Source: Flavobacterium notoginsengisoli (GTDB taxonomy: Bacteria > Bacteroidota > Bacteroidia > Flavobacteriales > Flavobacteriaceae). Taken from it: a DNA stretch of 64,000 nucleotides. The stretch is from contig NZ_JACHLB010000002.1 in the NCBI RefSeq assembly GCF_014207905.1, positions 248,001 through 312,000 of the forward strand, in the 5' to 3' direction. Position 1 is the first letter of the stretch; each line of letters opens with the position of its first letter. Of this stretch, positions 1 to 9,527 are shown in pieces. A model generated the notes under the pieces. That model was given only the letters and a program-made list of their open reading frames with translations, was not told where the DNA came from and ran no database searches. The position numbers were made by a program, and so were the translations under genes.

Positions 1-298
1 ATTTAAAGAAATTGGCTACGGTAATTTTATAAAATTTAATAAAAACACAATTTTAACTTAACAGGATTTTGTGAAGTATAATTTGTAAAATTCATTTTAT
101 TTTGAGAAAACAGTTTGTGTAAATTGAAAATATTAATTTTTTTAAGAGTTATAATTGTTAATTTTTTAATTTTTTTTCGATATTAAAATTAAGAATTGTG
201 TCGATTATAAAGTTGTGTTGTCGAGAACAAATTAGGATTAATCAGCAAATTTATTATGTTTGTTGCGAATTATTCAATTTCCATAAAAACCACAATCA
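1..298. other. non-coding upstream region of the first sigma gene
   Basis: This is very AT-rich sequence with no convincing ORF on either strand. It is probably the 5' regulatory region of the ECF sigma gene. A TAnnTTTG-type -7 element (TATGTTTG) sits at 255-262, but I find no TTG at the usual 17-23 bp upstream, so the promoter call is weak. I see nothing else here. Confidence 0.5.
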
Positions 299-892
299 TT
301 GTCGAATGTCCTCTTAAATCAAGATCAAATTCTAATTGATCGTCTTCGCGACGGCGACGAATCGGCATTGACAGAATTGTATAATAAATTTTGGCAGGCA
401 CTTTTTATGTCTGCTTATAATGTTATCAAAGACAAGGAATTGTGCGAAGATATTATTCAGGATATTTTCATGAATATCTGGCACAATCGCGAGAAAATTG
501 AAATTCATATTTCTTTAAAAGGTTATATGTATGCCTGCGCCAGATATCAGGTTTTTAATCATTTAAGAAAAAATAAAGACAAGATTCACGTTGAACTTTT
601 CGACGATCTAGAAAAACGCTTTTTATCTTCTACGCCAGAAACTCAGTTAATGCACGAAGAATTAGTGCAGCAATTGAATTTAATTATTGAATCTCTTCCA
701 GAAAAATGTCAGGCAGTTTATAAACTAAGCAGAGAAGAACAGCTTAGTCATAAAGAAATTGCCGAACGACTTAATATTTCTACAAAAACAGTCGAAAATC
801 ATATTACAAAAGCGTTGCATACCATTCGATCTTCTATGGGAGAAAGTATGAGTATGGCAATGATTTTATGGCTTACAAAAAACATCTTTTAA
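299..892 (+). CDS. ECF-type RNA polymerase sigma-70 factor (FecI-like)
   Basis: This 197-residue protein is a short sigma-70 factor of the extracytoplasmic-function type. Region 2 lies at about residues 25-90 and includes the motif LCEDIIQDIFMNIW. Region 4 is a helix-turn-helix at about 130-180 (LSHKEIAERLNISTKTVENH). The start is a TTG, because no ATG precedes the conserved N-terminal part in this frame. A FecR-type anti-sigma gene follows, then a SusC with an N-terminal STN signalling domain. In this family the outer-membrane protein signals through FecR to release the sigma factor, which then transcribes the susCD genes. The target promoter is not identifiable by eye. The family assignment is very secure; the regulon is inferred from gene order. 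Confidence 0.93.
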   Translation: MSNVLLNQDQILIDRLRDGDESALTELYNKFWQALFMSAYNVIKDKELCEDIIQDIFMNIWHNREKIEIHISLKGYMYACARYQVFNHLRKNKDKIHVELFDDLEKRFLSSTPETQLMHEELVQQLNLIIESLPEKCQAVYKLSREEQLSHKEIAERLNISTKTVENHITKALHTIRSSMGESMSMAMILWLTKNIF

Positions 893-1048
893 TTAAAAAC
901 AAAATGCAGGATTTGGGTTAATGTGGTGTGAGTTTTCTTCTTTTTTTCGTCGTTTTAAAAAAAAATCAAAAAAAATACAATTTCGACTAGGGGGTATGTT
1001 TCTTTTTGGATACTTACTTAATATACTCCCCGAATAATACAAAAAAAA

Positions 1049-2197
1049 ATGAAAAAAGAGGATTTTTTAGTTTTACTAAATAGATATCTTTCCGGTGATA
1101 CCAATCTCGAGGAGAATAGCAAACTATTGAATTTTTACGAGAGTTTTCAAACAGGTGAAGACTGGAATGACGCGCTTGGTTCTAAAGAAGAAATGGAACA
1201 TAAAATGAGAATGCGTCTTCAAAATGCCATTCAATCTGAAGAAAAAGAAGTTATTCGTCTTAAGCCTTTTTATGCCACAAACAGATTTAAACTGATTGCA
1301 ATGGCGGCGTCATTGTTATTACTGATTTCAATTTCATTAATTATCAATAAGACAAATCCGCTTAAGATTGAAACTCCGCAAGTGGCACACAAAGAAATTC
1401 TAATTGGAAGTGACAAAGCAACTTTGACTTTAGAAGACGGTTCTGTTATCGCTCTAGAAAAAGGAAAATCTTATACAAAAGGAAACGCGTCAAGCAATGG
1501 AGAAAAGTTAGTTTACAATTCAAAAAATGGAACAGCGACCATTGCCAATAATCTTTTGACAATTCCGAGAGGAGGACAGTTTTTTGTTCAATTGGCAGAC
1601 AGCACTAGAGTTTGGCTAAACTCAGAATCGCAATTAAAATATCCAGTAGCTTTTGTTGATGGAGAAACACGACAAGTTGAATTGGTTTATGGAGAAGCTT
1701 ATTTTGAAGTTTCGCCAAGCACCAAACATAAAGGTTCAAGATTTAAAGTGAAAACAGAAAACCAAAACGTCGAAGTTATTGGAACTCAATTCAACATTAA
1801 AGCTTATCGAGACGAATCGACTATTTATACCACTTTGGTAGAAGGAGTTGTCGCTGTCAGTAATGGAAGTAAAAGACAAACACTGGTTCCGAATGAGCAA
1901 TCTAGAATTTCAGAATATAACGGAAATATTACTGTTTCTGAAGTCGATGTTTACAACGAAATTTCTTGGAGAAAAGGTTTGTTTGTCTTTAAAGGAATGC
2001 CTCTAAAAGACATCGCAAGAGTATTGTCAAGATGGTATGATGTAGATATTGTATTTGCAGATCCAGCTCTTGGGAATGTTAAGTTTAATGGAGTTTTAAA
2101 CAAAAATCAAAAATTAGAAGACATATTAACAACGATCAAAAACATCAATTTTATTAATGCCTATGAGAAAAAAGATGATAAGATTATAATCAAATAA
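1049..2197 (+). CDS. FecR family anti-sigma factor (DUF4974 C-terminus)
   Basis: This 382-residue inner-membrane anti-sigma factor has a cytoplasmic N-terminal part. One membrane segment lies at about residues 82-100 (LIAMAASLLLLISISLIIN). A periplasmic FecR domain spans about 170-270, beginning near IPRGGQFFVQLADST, and a C-terminal DUF4974 domain covers about 310-382 (FKGMPLKDIARVLSRWYDVD). The gene lies between the sigma gene and a susC that has an STN domain, the standard order for Bacteroidota trans-envelope signalling. It should hold the sigma factor of 299-892 inactive until the receptor is loaded. The 156 bp before it contain an imperfect GGGGTAT/ATACTCCCC inverted repeat near 990-1034. 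Confidence 0.93.
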   Translation: MKKEDFLVLLNRYLSGDTNLEENSKLLNFYESFQTGEDWNDALGSKEEMEHKMRMRLQNAIQSEEKEVIRLKPFYATNRFKLIAMAASLLLLISISLIINKTNPLKIETPQVAHKEILIGSDKATLTLEDGSVIALEKGKSYTKGNASSNGEKLVYNSKNGTATIANNLLTIPRGGQFFVQLADSTRVWLNSESQLKYPVAFVDGETRQVELVYGEAYFEVSPSTKHKGSRFKVKTENQNVEVIGTQFNIKAYRDESTIYTTLVEGVVAVSNGSKRQTLVPNEQSRISEYNGNITVSEVDVYNEISWRKGLFVFKGMPLKDIARVLSRWYDVDIVFADPALGNVKFNGVLNKNQKLEDILTTIKNINFINAYEKKDDKIIIK

Positions 2198-2204
2198 AAA
2201 AAGA

Positions 2205-2252
2205 AAAGGGATTAAAGTTTAGACCTCTCACCGTACTGCGCTTTATCCCTTT
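2205..2252 (+). terminator. hairpin between fecR and susC (terminator or attenuator)
   Basis: AAAGGGATTAAAG at 2205-2217 pairs with CTTTATCCCTTT at 2241-2252, with one bulged base and a 23-nt loop. The downstream T-run is poor (TTTCTGTG), so termination would be partial. It separates the regulatory pair from the highly expressed susC and could uncouple their transcript levels. Confidence 0.5.
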
Positions 2253-2309
2253 CTGTGTATTAACCAGTAAGTCAGTTATTAACCAACCAACCAATTAACA
2301 TGTAAATTT

Positions 2310-5300
2310 ATGAAATTTAAATTAACCAGCGCCTATTTCTATTTAAGAAAGAGGCTAATTATTAACATTATGAGAACTTTTATCTTCTTGTTTTGTACTA
2401 CAATTTTTGGTTTTTCTCCCGTAAATCTATTTTCACAGAACTCAAAAGTTGTAATTGCGGCTGATAAAACGGTATCTGTCGATGAAGTTTTTGATATTAT
2501 CAAGCAGCAGACAAATTATACTTTTATTTATCAGGAAGATTTATTTAAAAAATTACCTAAAGTACATTTAAAAAAGGGGACAATTAGAGTAAACGAACTT
2601 TTGAAAACGGCTTTTTCCAGTAAAGATTTCGACTTTAGTTTATCAAACGGAAATACCATTTTAGTTAGAGAAAAGAAACCAGAAACTGTGGTTGTTACTC
2701 AGTCTAAAATAATTGAAATTAAAGGAACCGTTACCAATGATAAGGGAGAACCGCTGCCTGGAGTAAACTTAAAGGTAAGAGGAAGTGCCGTAGCGACCCA
2801 AACCGATTTTGACGGAAAATATAGTATTAATGCTCCCGAAGATGGTCAGCTTTTGTTTACTTACATCGGACACAGAGCACAGATTATTGAAGTAAACAAA
2901 AGAAGAGTAATCAATGTGTCTTTGGTTCAGGAAACTAAAGAACTTGTTGGAGTTACAATTAATACTGGGGTTACCGTTCGTAAGAAAGAATTAATTACGG
3001 GTGCAGTAACTGTTTTTAGAGGTGAGGAATTAAGACAGGTTTCTACTCAAAATGCTGTTCAGGCTTTAAAATCTTTAGATCCATCTTTTATTGTTGTAAA
3101 TAACAATATAACAGGTTCAAACCCTAATATTCTGCCAACAATTGAGGTGAGAGGGCAGACGAGTTTAACTGCAAATCAAGTTGGTAGTCAGTTTAGAGAT
3201 GATCCAAATCAGCCTTTGTTTATTTTGGACGGATTTCCAACAACATTACAGCAAGTTGTCGATTTAGATATCAATAGAATTGCGAGTATCACTTTATTGA
3301 AAGATGCTGCTTCTACAGCATTATACGGTTCTCGTTCTGCAAATGGAGTTGTAGTTATCGAAACCAATAAGCCAATTCCTGGAAAATTACAATTTTCTTA
3401 TGTTTATAATTCTTCTTATGAATTAGCAGATTTAAGTGTTTACAATTTAATGAATGCTGCACAAAAGCTGGAGTTTGAAAGACTTTCCAATGCGTATTAT
3501 GCTGGAGACGGAGCACTTGCTGCAACACAATATAAATGGGATCAGGAATATAACAAACGTTTGGCAGCCGTTCAGCGTGGTGTTGATACATACTGGTTAA
3601 ACGAACCAATTCAGATGGGAATTACATCTGGACACAGTTTAAATTTTGGCGGAGGTTCTGATGAGTTCCGTTTTAATATTGCAGGAAATTATAAAACCCT
3701 TACTGGAACAATGAAAGGTTCTGAACATGATACTTGGGGATATAATGCAACAATAACATACAGAAAAAGCAGATTAAGTCTTAATAATCAGTTTTTTGTA
3801 TCTGGAGGGAATAATCAGGAATCTCCATACGGATCATTTGAAACGTGGGCAAAAACAAGTCCGTATTATGAAAAGTACAATCAAAATGGAGAAATAGCGA
3901 GATACTTAGACGGAAGTTCGATTCCGACACCTATTAATGAAGCGGTTGTGGTAAATCGTCCGACCAATCCATTGTACAATGTGTTTTTACCAAGTTACAA
4001 TAAAGGAAGCGATTTTAATTTTACAAACAATTTTGCCATCAACTATGATGTAAGTCCGCATATTAAAGCAACCGGAGCATTATCTGTTTCAAGATTAAAT
4101 AGCTACAGTACAGTTTTTGTTTCTCCAGAAGACACTCGTTTTATAAATAATATTACAACAGAAAAAGGAACTTACAGTAGATATGAAGCCCTTTCAGACA
4201 AGTGGAATGCTAATCTTGGAGCAACTTATTCTAATGTTTTTAAAAATGTTCACTCTTTTAATTATACGATTAGAGCATCGGCTTTAGAAACAAAAAATAA
4301 TTCTTATCAATCATTTTTAACAGGTTTTCCTAGTGGAGTTCCTGGCAATCCTTCATTTGCTTTTGGATATGAACCAAATGGAAAACCAGAAATATTTACA
4401 GAGTTAATTAGAAGTGTCGATTTGACCAACCAAATTAACTATGCTTACGACCGTAGATTTTTATTCGATTTTACGCAAACAATTTCTGGAGCAACAAATT
4501 TTGGAACTAATAAAAAATATTCGCCTTACTGGGGAATTGGTTTTGGATGGAATTTAAACAATGAGTTTAAAATGAATGAAGATATTGTCAACATTTTTAA
4601 AGTGCGTGCCAATATTGGTCAGACCGGAAACCAAAACTTAGTGGGTTTTGCTTCTTATGATGTATATACTTATGATCCTAATACGAATGTATTTGGTGCA
4701 GGATTAGCGATTTCGCAATTGGCAAATCCAAATTTAGAAGCGCAAAGAACTAAGGATTTATCGCTGGGACTAGATTTAGCAATGTTCAGAAATAGACTAA
4801 CAATGACTTTAGGAGCTTACAAACGTAAAACATCTCCACAAATTGTATCTATAGATTTGGCAGCTTCTACAGGAGTAAATGCGTATCCTTTAAACGTTGG
4901 ATATCTAACTACTGAAGGATTTGAATTTAAATTGAATTACAATTTTATCTACGATTTACAGAAAAATTTTATCTGGGGAGTTGGAATTATGGGCGCTACG
5001 GGAGATAATGAATTAGGTGGTTTTGGTAACGCATTATCTTCTTTAAATGACGCTGCGCAAAAATCAACAAGTATGACAAGATATTATGATGGAGCAAGCA
5101 GCAACGATCTTTGGGCTGTACCTTCATTAGGAATTGACCCTGCAACGGGAAGAGAAGTTTTTTTAAAGAAGAACGGACAAACCACTTTTATTCTTGACAA
5201 AAAGGATGAAGTAGTAATGGGTAATGCCAGAGAAACAGTAACAGGAGTTATAAATACCAATTTAACTTACAAAGGGTTCAGTTTCGGATTATTTGTTCGT

Positions 5301-5693
5301 TACAGTTTTGGTGCTGATAGATTTAATAGTGCATTATATAATAAGGTTGAAAATATTACTAGATCGACAGTTTTCGACAATCAGGATGTAAGAGCTTTTA
5401 CAGACAGATGGACAACACCTGGACAAATGGCTCAATTTAAAGCTATAAGTATGACCAACTCTACACCAATTTCGTCTCGTTTTATCCAAAAAGACGATTA
5501 TATCTCAGGAGAATCTATTCGTTTAGGATATAGAATTACAGACAGAGCATGGCTAAAAAGAAACGGTTTAACGGCTTTAGGATTTAATGCTTTGGCAAAT
5601 GAGTTTTTCCGTGTTTCGACTATAAAAGCAGAACGTGGTATAGACTATCCTTTCTCGAGAATCTATTCACTTACTTTAAATGTATCATTTTAA
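2310..5693 (+). CDS. SusC/RagA-type TonB-linked outer-membrane transporter with STN domain
   Basis: This 1127-residue protein is a TonB-dependent outer-membrane porin of the SusC/RagA family. After a signal segment (about residues 20-43) comes an STN/secretin-like signalling domain (about 48-112), then a carboxypeptidase-regulatory-like beta domain (about 137-210, KGEPLPGVNLKVRGS), a plug (about 225-350, with LKDAASTALYGSRSANGVV) and a long beta-barrel ending in a C-terminal Phe (LTLNVSF). The STN domain fits signalling to the FecR encoded just upstream. An internal ATG at 2370 (MRTFIFLFC) is an alternative start that would place the signal peptide at the very N-terminus. The substrate is unknown; the downstream redoxin and peptidase genes point to protein or peptide rather than glycan. 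Confidence 0.94.
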   Translation: MKFKLTSAYFYLRKRLIINIMRTFIFLFCTTIFGFSPVNLFSQNSKVVIAADKTVSVDEVFDIIKQQTNYTFIYQEDLFKKLPKVHLKKGTIRVNELLKTAFSSKDFDFSLSNGNTILVREKKPETVVVTQSKIIEIKGTVTNDKGEPLPGVNLKVRGSAVATQTDFDGKYSINAPEDGQLLFTYIGHRAQIIEVNKRRVINVSLVQETKELVGVTINTGVTVRKKELITGAVTVFRGEELRQVSTQNAVQALKSLDPSFIVVNNNITGSNPNILPTIEVRGQTSLTANQVGSQFRDDPNQPLFILDGFPTTLQQVVDLDINRIASITLLKDAASTALYGSRSANGVVVIETNKPIPGKLQFSYVYNSSYELADLSVYNLMNAAQKLEFERLSNAYYAGDGALAATQYKWDQEYNKRLAAVQRGVDTYWLNEPIQMGITSGHSLNFGGGSDEFRFNIAGNYKTLTGTMKGSEHDTWGYNATITYRKSRLSLNNQFFVSGGNNQESPYGSFETWAKTSPYYEKYNQNGEIARYLDGSSIPTPINEAVVVNRPTNPLYNVFLPSYNKGSDFNFTNNFAINYDVSPHIKATGALSVSRLNSYSTVFVSPEDTRFINNITTEKGTYSRYEALSDKWNANLGATYSNVFKNVHSFNYTIRASALETKNNSYQSFLTGFPSGVPGNPSFAFGYEPNGKPEIFTELIRSVDLTNQINYAYDRRFLFDFTQTISGATNFGTNKKYSPYWGIGFGWNLNNEFKMNEDIVNIFKVRANIGQTGNQNLVGFASYDVYTYDPNTNVFGAGLAISQLANPNLEAQRTKDLSLGLDLAMFRNRLTMTLGAYKRKTSPQIVSIDLAASTGVNAYPLNVGYLTTEGFEFKLNYNFIYDLQKNFIWGVGIMGATGDNELGGFGNALSSLNDAAQKSTSMTRYYDGASSNDLWAVPSLGIDPATGREVFLKKNGQTTFILDKKDEVVMGNARETVTGVINTNLTYKGFSFGLFVRYSFGADRFNSALYNKVENITRSTVFDNQDVRAFTDRWTTPGQMAQFKAISMTNSTPISSRFIQKDDYISGESIRLGYRITDRAWLKRNGLTALGFNALANEFFRVSTIKAERGIDYPFSRIYSLTLNVSF

Positions 5694-5703
5694 AAAAGAG
5701 ACT

Positions 5704-7149
5704 ATGAACAAGTATTTATATAAAATTACATTCGTTTTTCTTGTATCTCTTACGGCAATAAGCTGTAGTGATTTTTTGGATGTAGTACCCCAGGACAAAA
5801 TTTTAGAAGATCAGACTTATAGTTCTGAAGCCGGAGTGCAAAATGTTCACAACGGGATTTATCTTCAGTTATCTGGAGATAATCTTTACGGTGGCCATCT
5901 TTCTATGGATGCTGTTGAGATTTTAGGACAACAATATAATATGGGTGGATCTCACGTAAAAAATAGAATTGCAAATTATGCGTACGCTGAATCGGTTCCG
6001 AAGGGTACTTTTTCGAATATTTGGGAAAGCGCTTTCACCACGATTTTATCTGTAAATAAATTTTTAGAAAGTATTGAAGAGCATTCAGGAGTAATATCTA
6101 TTGAAAAAGCTAATTTATTAAAAGGAGAAGCTATTGCAATTCGTGCTATGTTGCATTTTGACATGTTACGCATGTACGGACCAATTTATAAAGTTGCTCC
6201 TGCAGATCCTTCAATTCCTTATTATGATGCAGCTGTAACAAGCAATAATAAGCTTTTGCCGGCAACTGAAGTGATACTAAAAGTAGTTAAAGACCTTGAT
6301 AATGCAATTGTTCTTTTGCAAAATGATCCAATTCTTACGAATGGAAGATATGCCGCTTCTACAGCATTTGACGGCAATCCGTATTATGCTGCAAATCGTG
6401 GACAAAGAATGAATTTATTGGCTGCAAAATGTCTTAAGGCAAGAGTTCTTTTGTATGCGGGAGATAAAACTGGAGCTTCTGCAGTTGCCAATGAAGTAAT
6501 TAATGCCGCTAAAACGGTTCCTTCATTTGGCTGGACTTCTAATTTAGATGCTACAAATTCGGCTAATCCAGATCGAATTTTTTCTTCAGAAAATTTCTTC
6601 TCTTTAAGCGATTTCACTTTGTATTTAAAACAAAGAGCTTTGTTTGATGCCAGTATATCTGAATTTGAGATTTATTCTCCTTTATTAAGCAGAATAAATG
6701 CAGTTTTTGAATCTAATGATAATGATTACAGAAGTTTACCAACTTGGAAAATTCCATCAACGGGAGGAAAAACACAGAAATTATTCTATAAATATGAAGA
6801 TGTGCCGGATAAAACTAAACTGTTTCGTTTTCAGATTCCAATGTTTAAGCTTTCAGAAATGTATCTAATCGCTACAGAAACAGCAGCGACTCCAGCAGAA
6901 AGTTTTACTTTTTTAAATACACTAAGATTTAATAGAGGCTTAACAAATGTTGCGGCGACCGCAGTATTAGCAACAGAAATTACCAAAGAATACAGAAAAG
7001 AATTTATAGGCGAAGGACAATTGTTCTTTTATTACAAAAGAATCAATTCTACAACAATTCCGAATGGATCTGCTGCTTCTGGAAATGTGAGTATGACAGC
7101 ACTTCAATACGTTGTGCCACTGCCGGATGCTGAGATTAATTTTCAATAA
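5704..7149 (+). CDS. SusD/RagB-type outer-membrane lipoprotein
   Basis: This is the surface lipoprotein that forms the lid of the SusC transporter and helps capture substrate. The start is set at the ATG at 5704 because it gives a proper lipoprotein signal, MNKYLYKITFVFLVSLTAIS followed by Cys. A start at 5680 would overlap the end of susC and precede the signal. The mature protein (481 residues in total) shows the SusD features: an N-terminal FLDVVPQDKILEDQTY segment, the TPR-like helical body (KANLLKGEAIAIRAMLHFD) and a C-terminal PLPDAEINFQ ending typical of the family. It lies 10 bp after susC and is surely co-transcribed with it. Confidence 0.93.
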   Translation: MNKYLYKITFVFLVSLTAISCSDFLDVVPQDKILEDQTYSSEAGVQNVHNGIYLQLSGDNLYGGHLSMDAVEILGQQYNMGGSHVKNRIANYAYAESVPKGTFSNIWESAFTTILSVNKFLESIEEHSGVISIEKANLLKGEAIAIRAMLHFDMLRMYGPIYKVAPADPSIPYYDAAVTSNNKLLPATEVILKVVKDLDNAIVLLQNDPILTNGRYAASTAFDGNPYYAANRGQRMNLLAAKCLKARVLLYAGDKTGASAVANEVINAAKTVPSFGWTSNLDATNSANPDRIFSSENFFSLSDFTLYLKQRALFDASISEFEIYSPLLSRINAVFESNDNDYRSLPTWKIPSTGGKTQKLFYKYEDVPDKTKLFRFQIPMFKLSEMYLIATETAATPAESFTFLNTLRFNRGLTNVAATAVLATEITKEYRKEFIGEGQLFFYYKRINSTTIPNGSAASGNVSMTALQYVVPLPDAEINFQ

Positions 7150-7164
7150 TTTAAAAAAGTAATC

Positions 7165-7932
7165 ATGAAAAAAATATTGATTTTAGGAATCACTTTTCTT
7201 TCTCTTTTAGGAATAACATCTTGTGAAAAGGAAGAAATTGAAGCGTATAGCAGTACAGATAACATTTATTTCTCCCCATCTGTTTACCCTTTAATAACCA
7301 ACGGAACACTTATTGACAGCACCGGATTTAGTTTTAGTTTAGATCCGGCAACGATTAAAGAAAGAGTATATCTTCTTCCTGTAAGAGTTCAAGGAAAAGT
7401 AAGCGATGTTGATAGAAAGATAAAATTAACCGTAGATCCTGCGAGTACAGCGGTCGCAGGAACGAATTTTTCTTTACCCGAAAATATTGTAATGCGTGCT
7501 GGAAGAGCAGTAGATACTATCCCAATTACCGTTTACAGAACGGCAGATTTAAAAAATAAATCATTGACTTTAGTATTAAATCTTGAAGAAAATGAATCTT
7601 TTACTACCAATATGAAATCTAGAGTAGTAAATGTTTTAACAGGGAAAACATTGAGTTTCATCAATTTTGAACTGAGTTTTACAGATCAGTTAACGCAGCC
7701 AAAAGGTTGGGTAGTTGGATTTTTTGGAACGTTTTCGGCAAAGAAATTCTTTTTAATGTGTGAATTGATGGATCTTGATCCGATGATGTTTAATCAGCAA
7801 ACGGGAGGTGTTGGTCTTACTGTTCCAGATGTTCAGTATTATCAAAGTTTTATGAAACGTTATCTGGCAGACCAAAAAGCTTCTGGAAATACTATTTATG
7901 AAGATAACGGAACAGAAATGATATTTCCTTAG
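7165..7932 (+). CDS. DUF4843 domain lipoprotein
   Basis: This 255-residue exported lipoprotein has a lipobox LGITSC near residue 20. The rest is predicted beta-rich (VYLLPVRVQGKVSDVDRKIK and following), matching the DUF4843 family that accompanies certain SusCD pairs in Bacteroidota. The family function is unknown; it is presumed to be a surface accessory of the transporter. It sits 15 bp after susD and 36 bp before a PKD-like lipoprotein, in one operon. No catalytic motif is visible. Confidence 0.82.
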   Translation: MKKILILGITFLSLLGITSCEKEEIEAYSSTDNIYFSPSVYPLITNGTLIDSTGFSFSLDPATIKERVYLLPVRVQGKVSDVDRKIKLTVDPASTAVAGTNFSLPENIVMRAGRAVDTIPITVYRTADLKNKSLTLVLNLEENESFTTNMKSRVVNVLTGKTLSFINFELSFTDQLTQPKGWVVGFFGTFSAKKFFLMCELMDLDPMMFNQQTGGVGLTVPDVQYYQSFMKRYLADQKASGNTIYEDNGTEMIFP

Positions 7933-7968
7933 AAAATAATTCTTTTTAACTCAAAAAACACAGAAACG

Positions 7969-9453
7969 ATGTTTAAAAATATAAAAGTACAAATAACCTT
8001 ATTGATGGTTATTGTTTTTACTTACGGTTGTGTCAGCGACGAAGGTAATTATGACTACAATGAGATAAACGAGTTCAATGTAACCGGTATAGAAAAAGAA
8101 TATACGGTTTATACGGGAGATTATTTTAAGATAGCACCAAATTTAAATCCGACTTTGGATGATGGCAGTGACCCTAATCGATATGAATATAGCTGGGTCG
8201 CTGTAAATCCGGCCAAATTACCAATCGATTCCAGAACTATTATTTCAACAACAAAAGATTTGGACGGAATACTAAAACTTCCACCGGCAAAATACACGGT
8301 TTATTATTTTATTAAAGATAAAGTAACGGGAGTAAACTGGCAACAGCCCACATTTACACTAAATGTAGTGTCTTCTATTTATGAAGGATGGCTTGTGCTC
8401 GGCGATGTAAATGGTAAGGCACGTTTAGATATGATTTCATATATTCCAAATGCGCCGTCGCGTGTTATTACAGATGTTTTGGATGCTTCGGGATCTGCTC
8501 TTAAATTAAGTGGTAAGGCTGTAGATGTAGATTGCGTTATACAAGCAGTAGGAACTACTTACGGAATTTATGTAACAGCTTCTGAATCTGGAACGGCAAG
8601 AATTGACCCTGATTCATTCTCTTGGGTTCAGTCACAAAACTTGGCGTATGAAACTGTAGGAGGAGCTTTTGAAACAAACTTTGGCGTCGATTTTATGAAA
8701 TCTGCATCTGCGGGAGAAAATTTAATCTACAGTAAAGGAGATATTTTTTCATATTACAGAGTGTACCAAGTTAAATATGGTTTGCCTCAAAATAAAGTAA
8801 ATACGGAAACGAAGAATTTCTATGCATCTCCTTTTATTGCTGAAAACGGAGGAGGTTTAGGATCACCGATTTTTTATGATAAAGATAATCGTCGTTTTCT
8901 GCGTTACAATGTATCAACAAGTGTTTGTTCAACAATGCCTCCTGTAACAGGTTCTGCTACAGTTTTAGATTGGAGCAATACCAATTCTGATTTGGTTTAT
9001 ATGACAACTTCTGCGTTTAACTCTGCCGAAAATTTTGCGGTCTTAAGAAATATATCAACTGGAAAATATCATTTATTGCGTTTCTCAAGAGCATTAGCGC
9101 AGAATTATTTTAAAGAAATCATTAATGCACCAGATTTCGACAAAGCAACCAAATTTGCTGTAAGCCCAGACGCTGGATATTTATTTTATGTAGTGGGAGG
9201 CAAATTGTACGAATATGATAATGGTACACAATCTGCAAAATTAATGCTAGACAAAGGCTCTGAAGAAATCACTTATATAGAGTTCCACGCAAGATCGAAG
9301 AGTTATGCAAAAAATTTAGTAGTAGGAAGTTATGATGGTAAAGTTGGAAAACTTGAATTGTTTTCTGTACCACCTGTAAACGGAGATTTGATTCTGTTAA
9401 ATACCTACACCGGATTAAGTAAAATTGTTGATGTAGCATTCCGTGCAAGATAA
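7969..9453 (+). CDS. PKD-like family lipoprotein
   Basis: This 494-residue lipoprotein has a lipobox (VFTYGC near residue 21). An Ig/PKD-like beta-sandwich lies in the first about 140 residues (YTVYTGDYFKIAPNLNPTLD). A repetitive beta region, possibly a propeller, follows, with segments such as YEGWLVLGDVNGKARLDMIS and KFAVSPDAGYLFYVVGGKLY. It belongs to the PKD-like lipoproteins found after susD and DUF4843 genes. It is likely a surface-exposed binding component of the transporter complex; this role is inferred from position only. It is the last gene before a strong hairpin. Confidence 0.75.
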   Translation: MFKNIKVQITLLMVIVFTYGCVSDEGNYDYNEINEFNVTGIEKEYTVYTGDYFKIAPNLNPTLDDGSDPNRYEYSWVAVNPAKLPIDSRTIISTTKDLDGILKLPPAKYTVYYFIKDKVTGVNWQQPTFTLNVVSSIYEGWLVLGDVNGKARLDMISYIPNAPSRVITDVLDASGSALKLSGKAVDVDCVIQAVGTTYGIYVTASESGTARIDPDSFSWVQSQNLAYETVGGAFETNFGVDFMKSASAGENLIYSKGDIFSYYRVYQVKYGLPQNKVNTETKNFYASPFIAENGGGLGSPIFYDKDNRRFLRYNVSTSVCSTMPPVTGSATVLDWSNTNSDLVYMTTSAFNSAENFAVLRNISTGKYHLLRFSRALAQNYFKEIINAPDFDKATKFAVSPDAGYLFYVVGGKLYEYDNGTQSAKLMLDKGSEEITYIEFHARSKSYAKNLVVGSYDGKVGKLELFSVPPVNGDLILLNTYTGLSKIVDVAFRAR

Positions 9454-9471
9454 TTAATAACCCAAAAAACA

Positions 9472-9513
9472 AAACCGAATGAAGAACAGAATTCATTCTT
9501 CATTCGGTTTCTT
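9472..9513 (+). terminator. strong hairpin between the susCD block and the redoxin/peptidase block
   Basis: AAACCGAATGAAGAA (9472-9486) pairs perfectly over 15 bp with TTCTTCATTCGGTTT (9496-9510), with a 9-nt loop. The T-run is short (CTTT). It lies only 17 bp before the next start codon, so it could act as a partial terminator or mRNA-stabilising element within a longer transcript. Confidence 0.7.
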
Positions 9514-9527
9514 TAAAACCCACATTT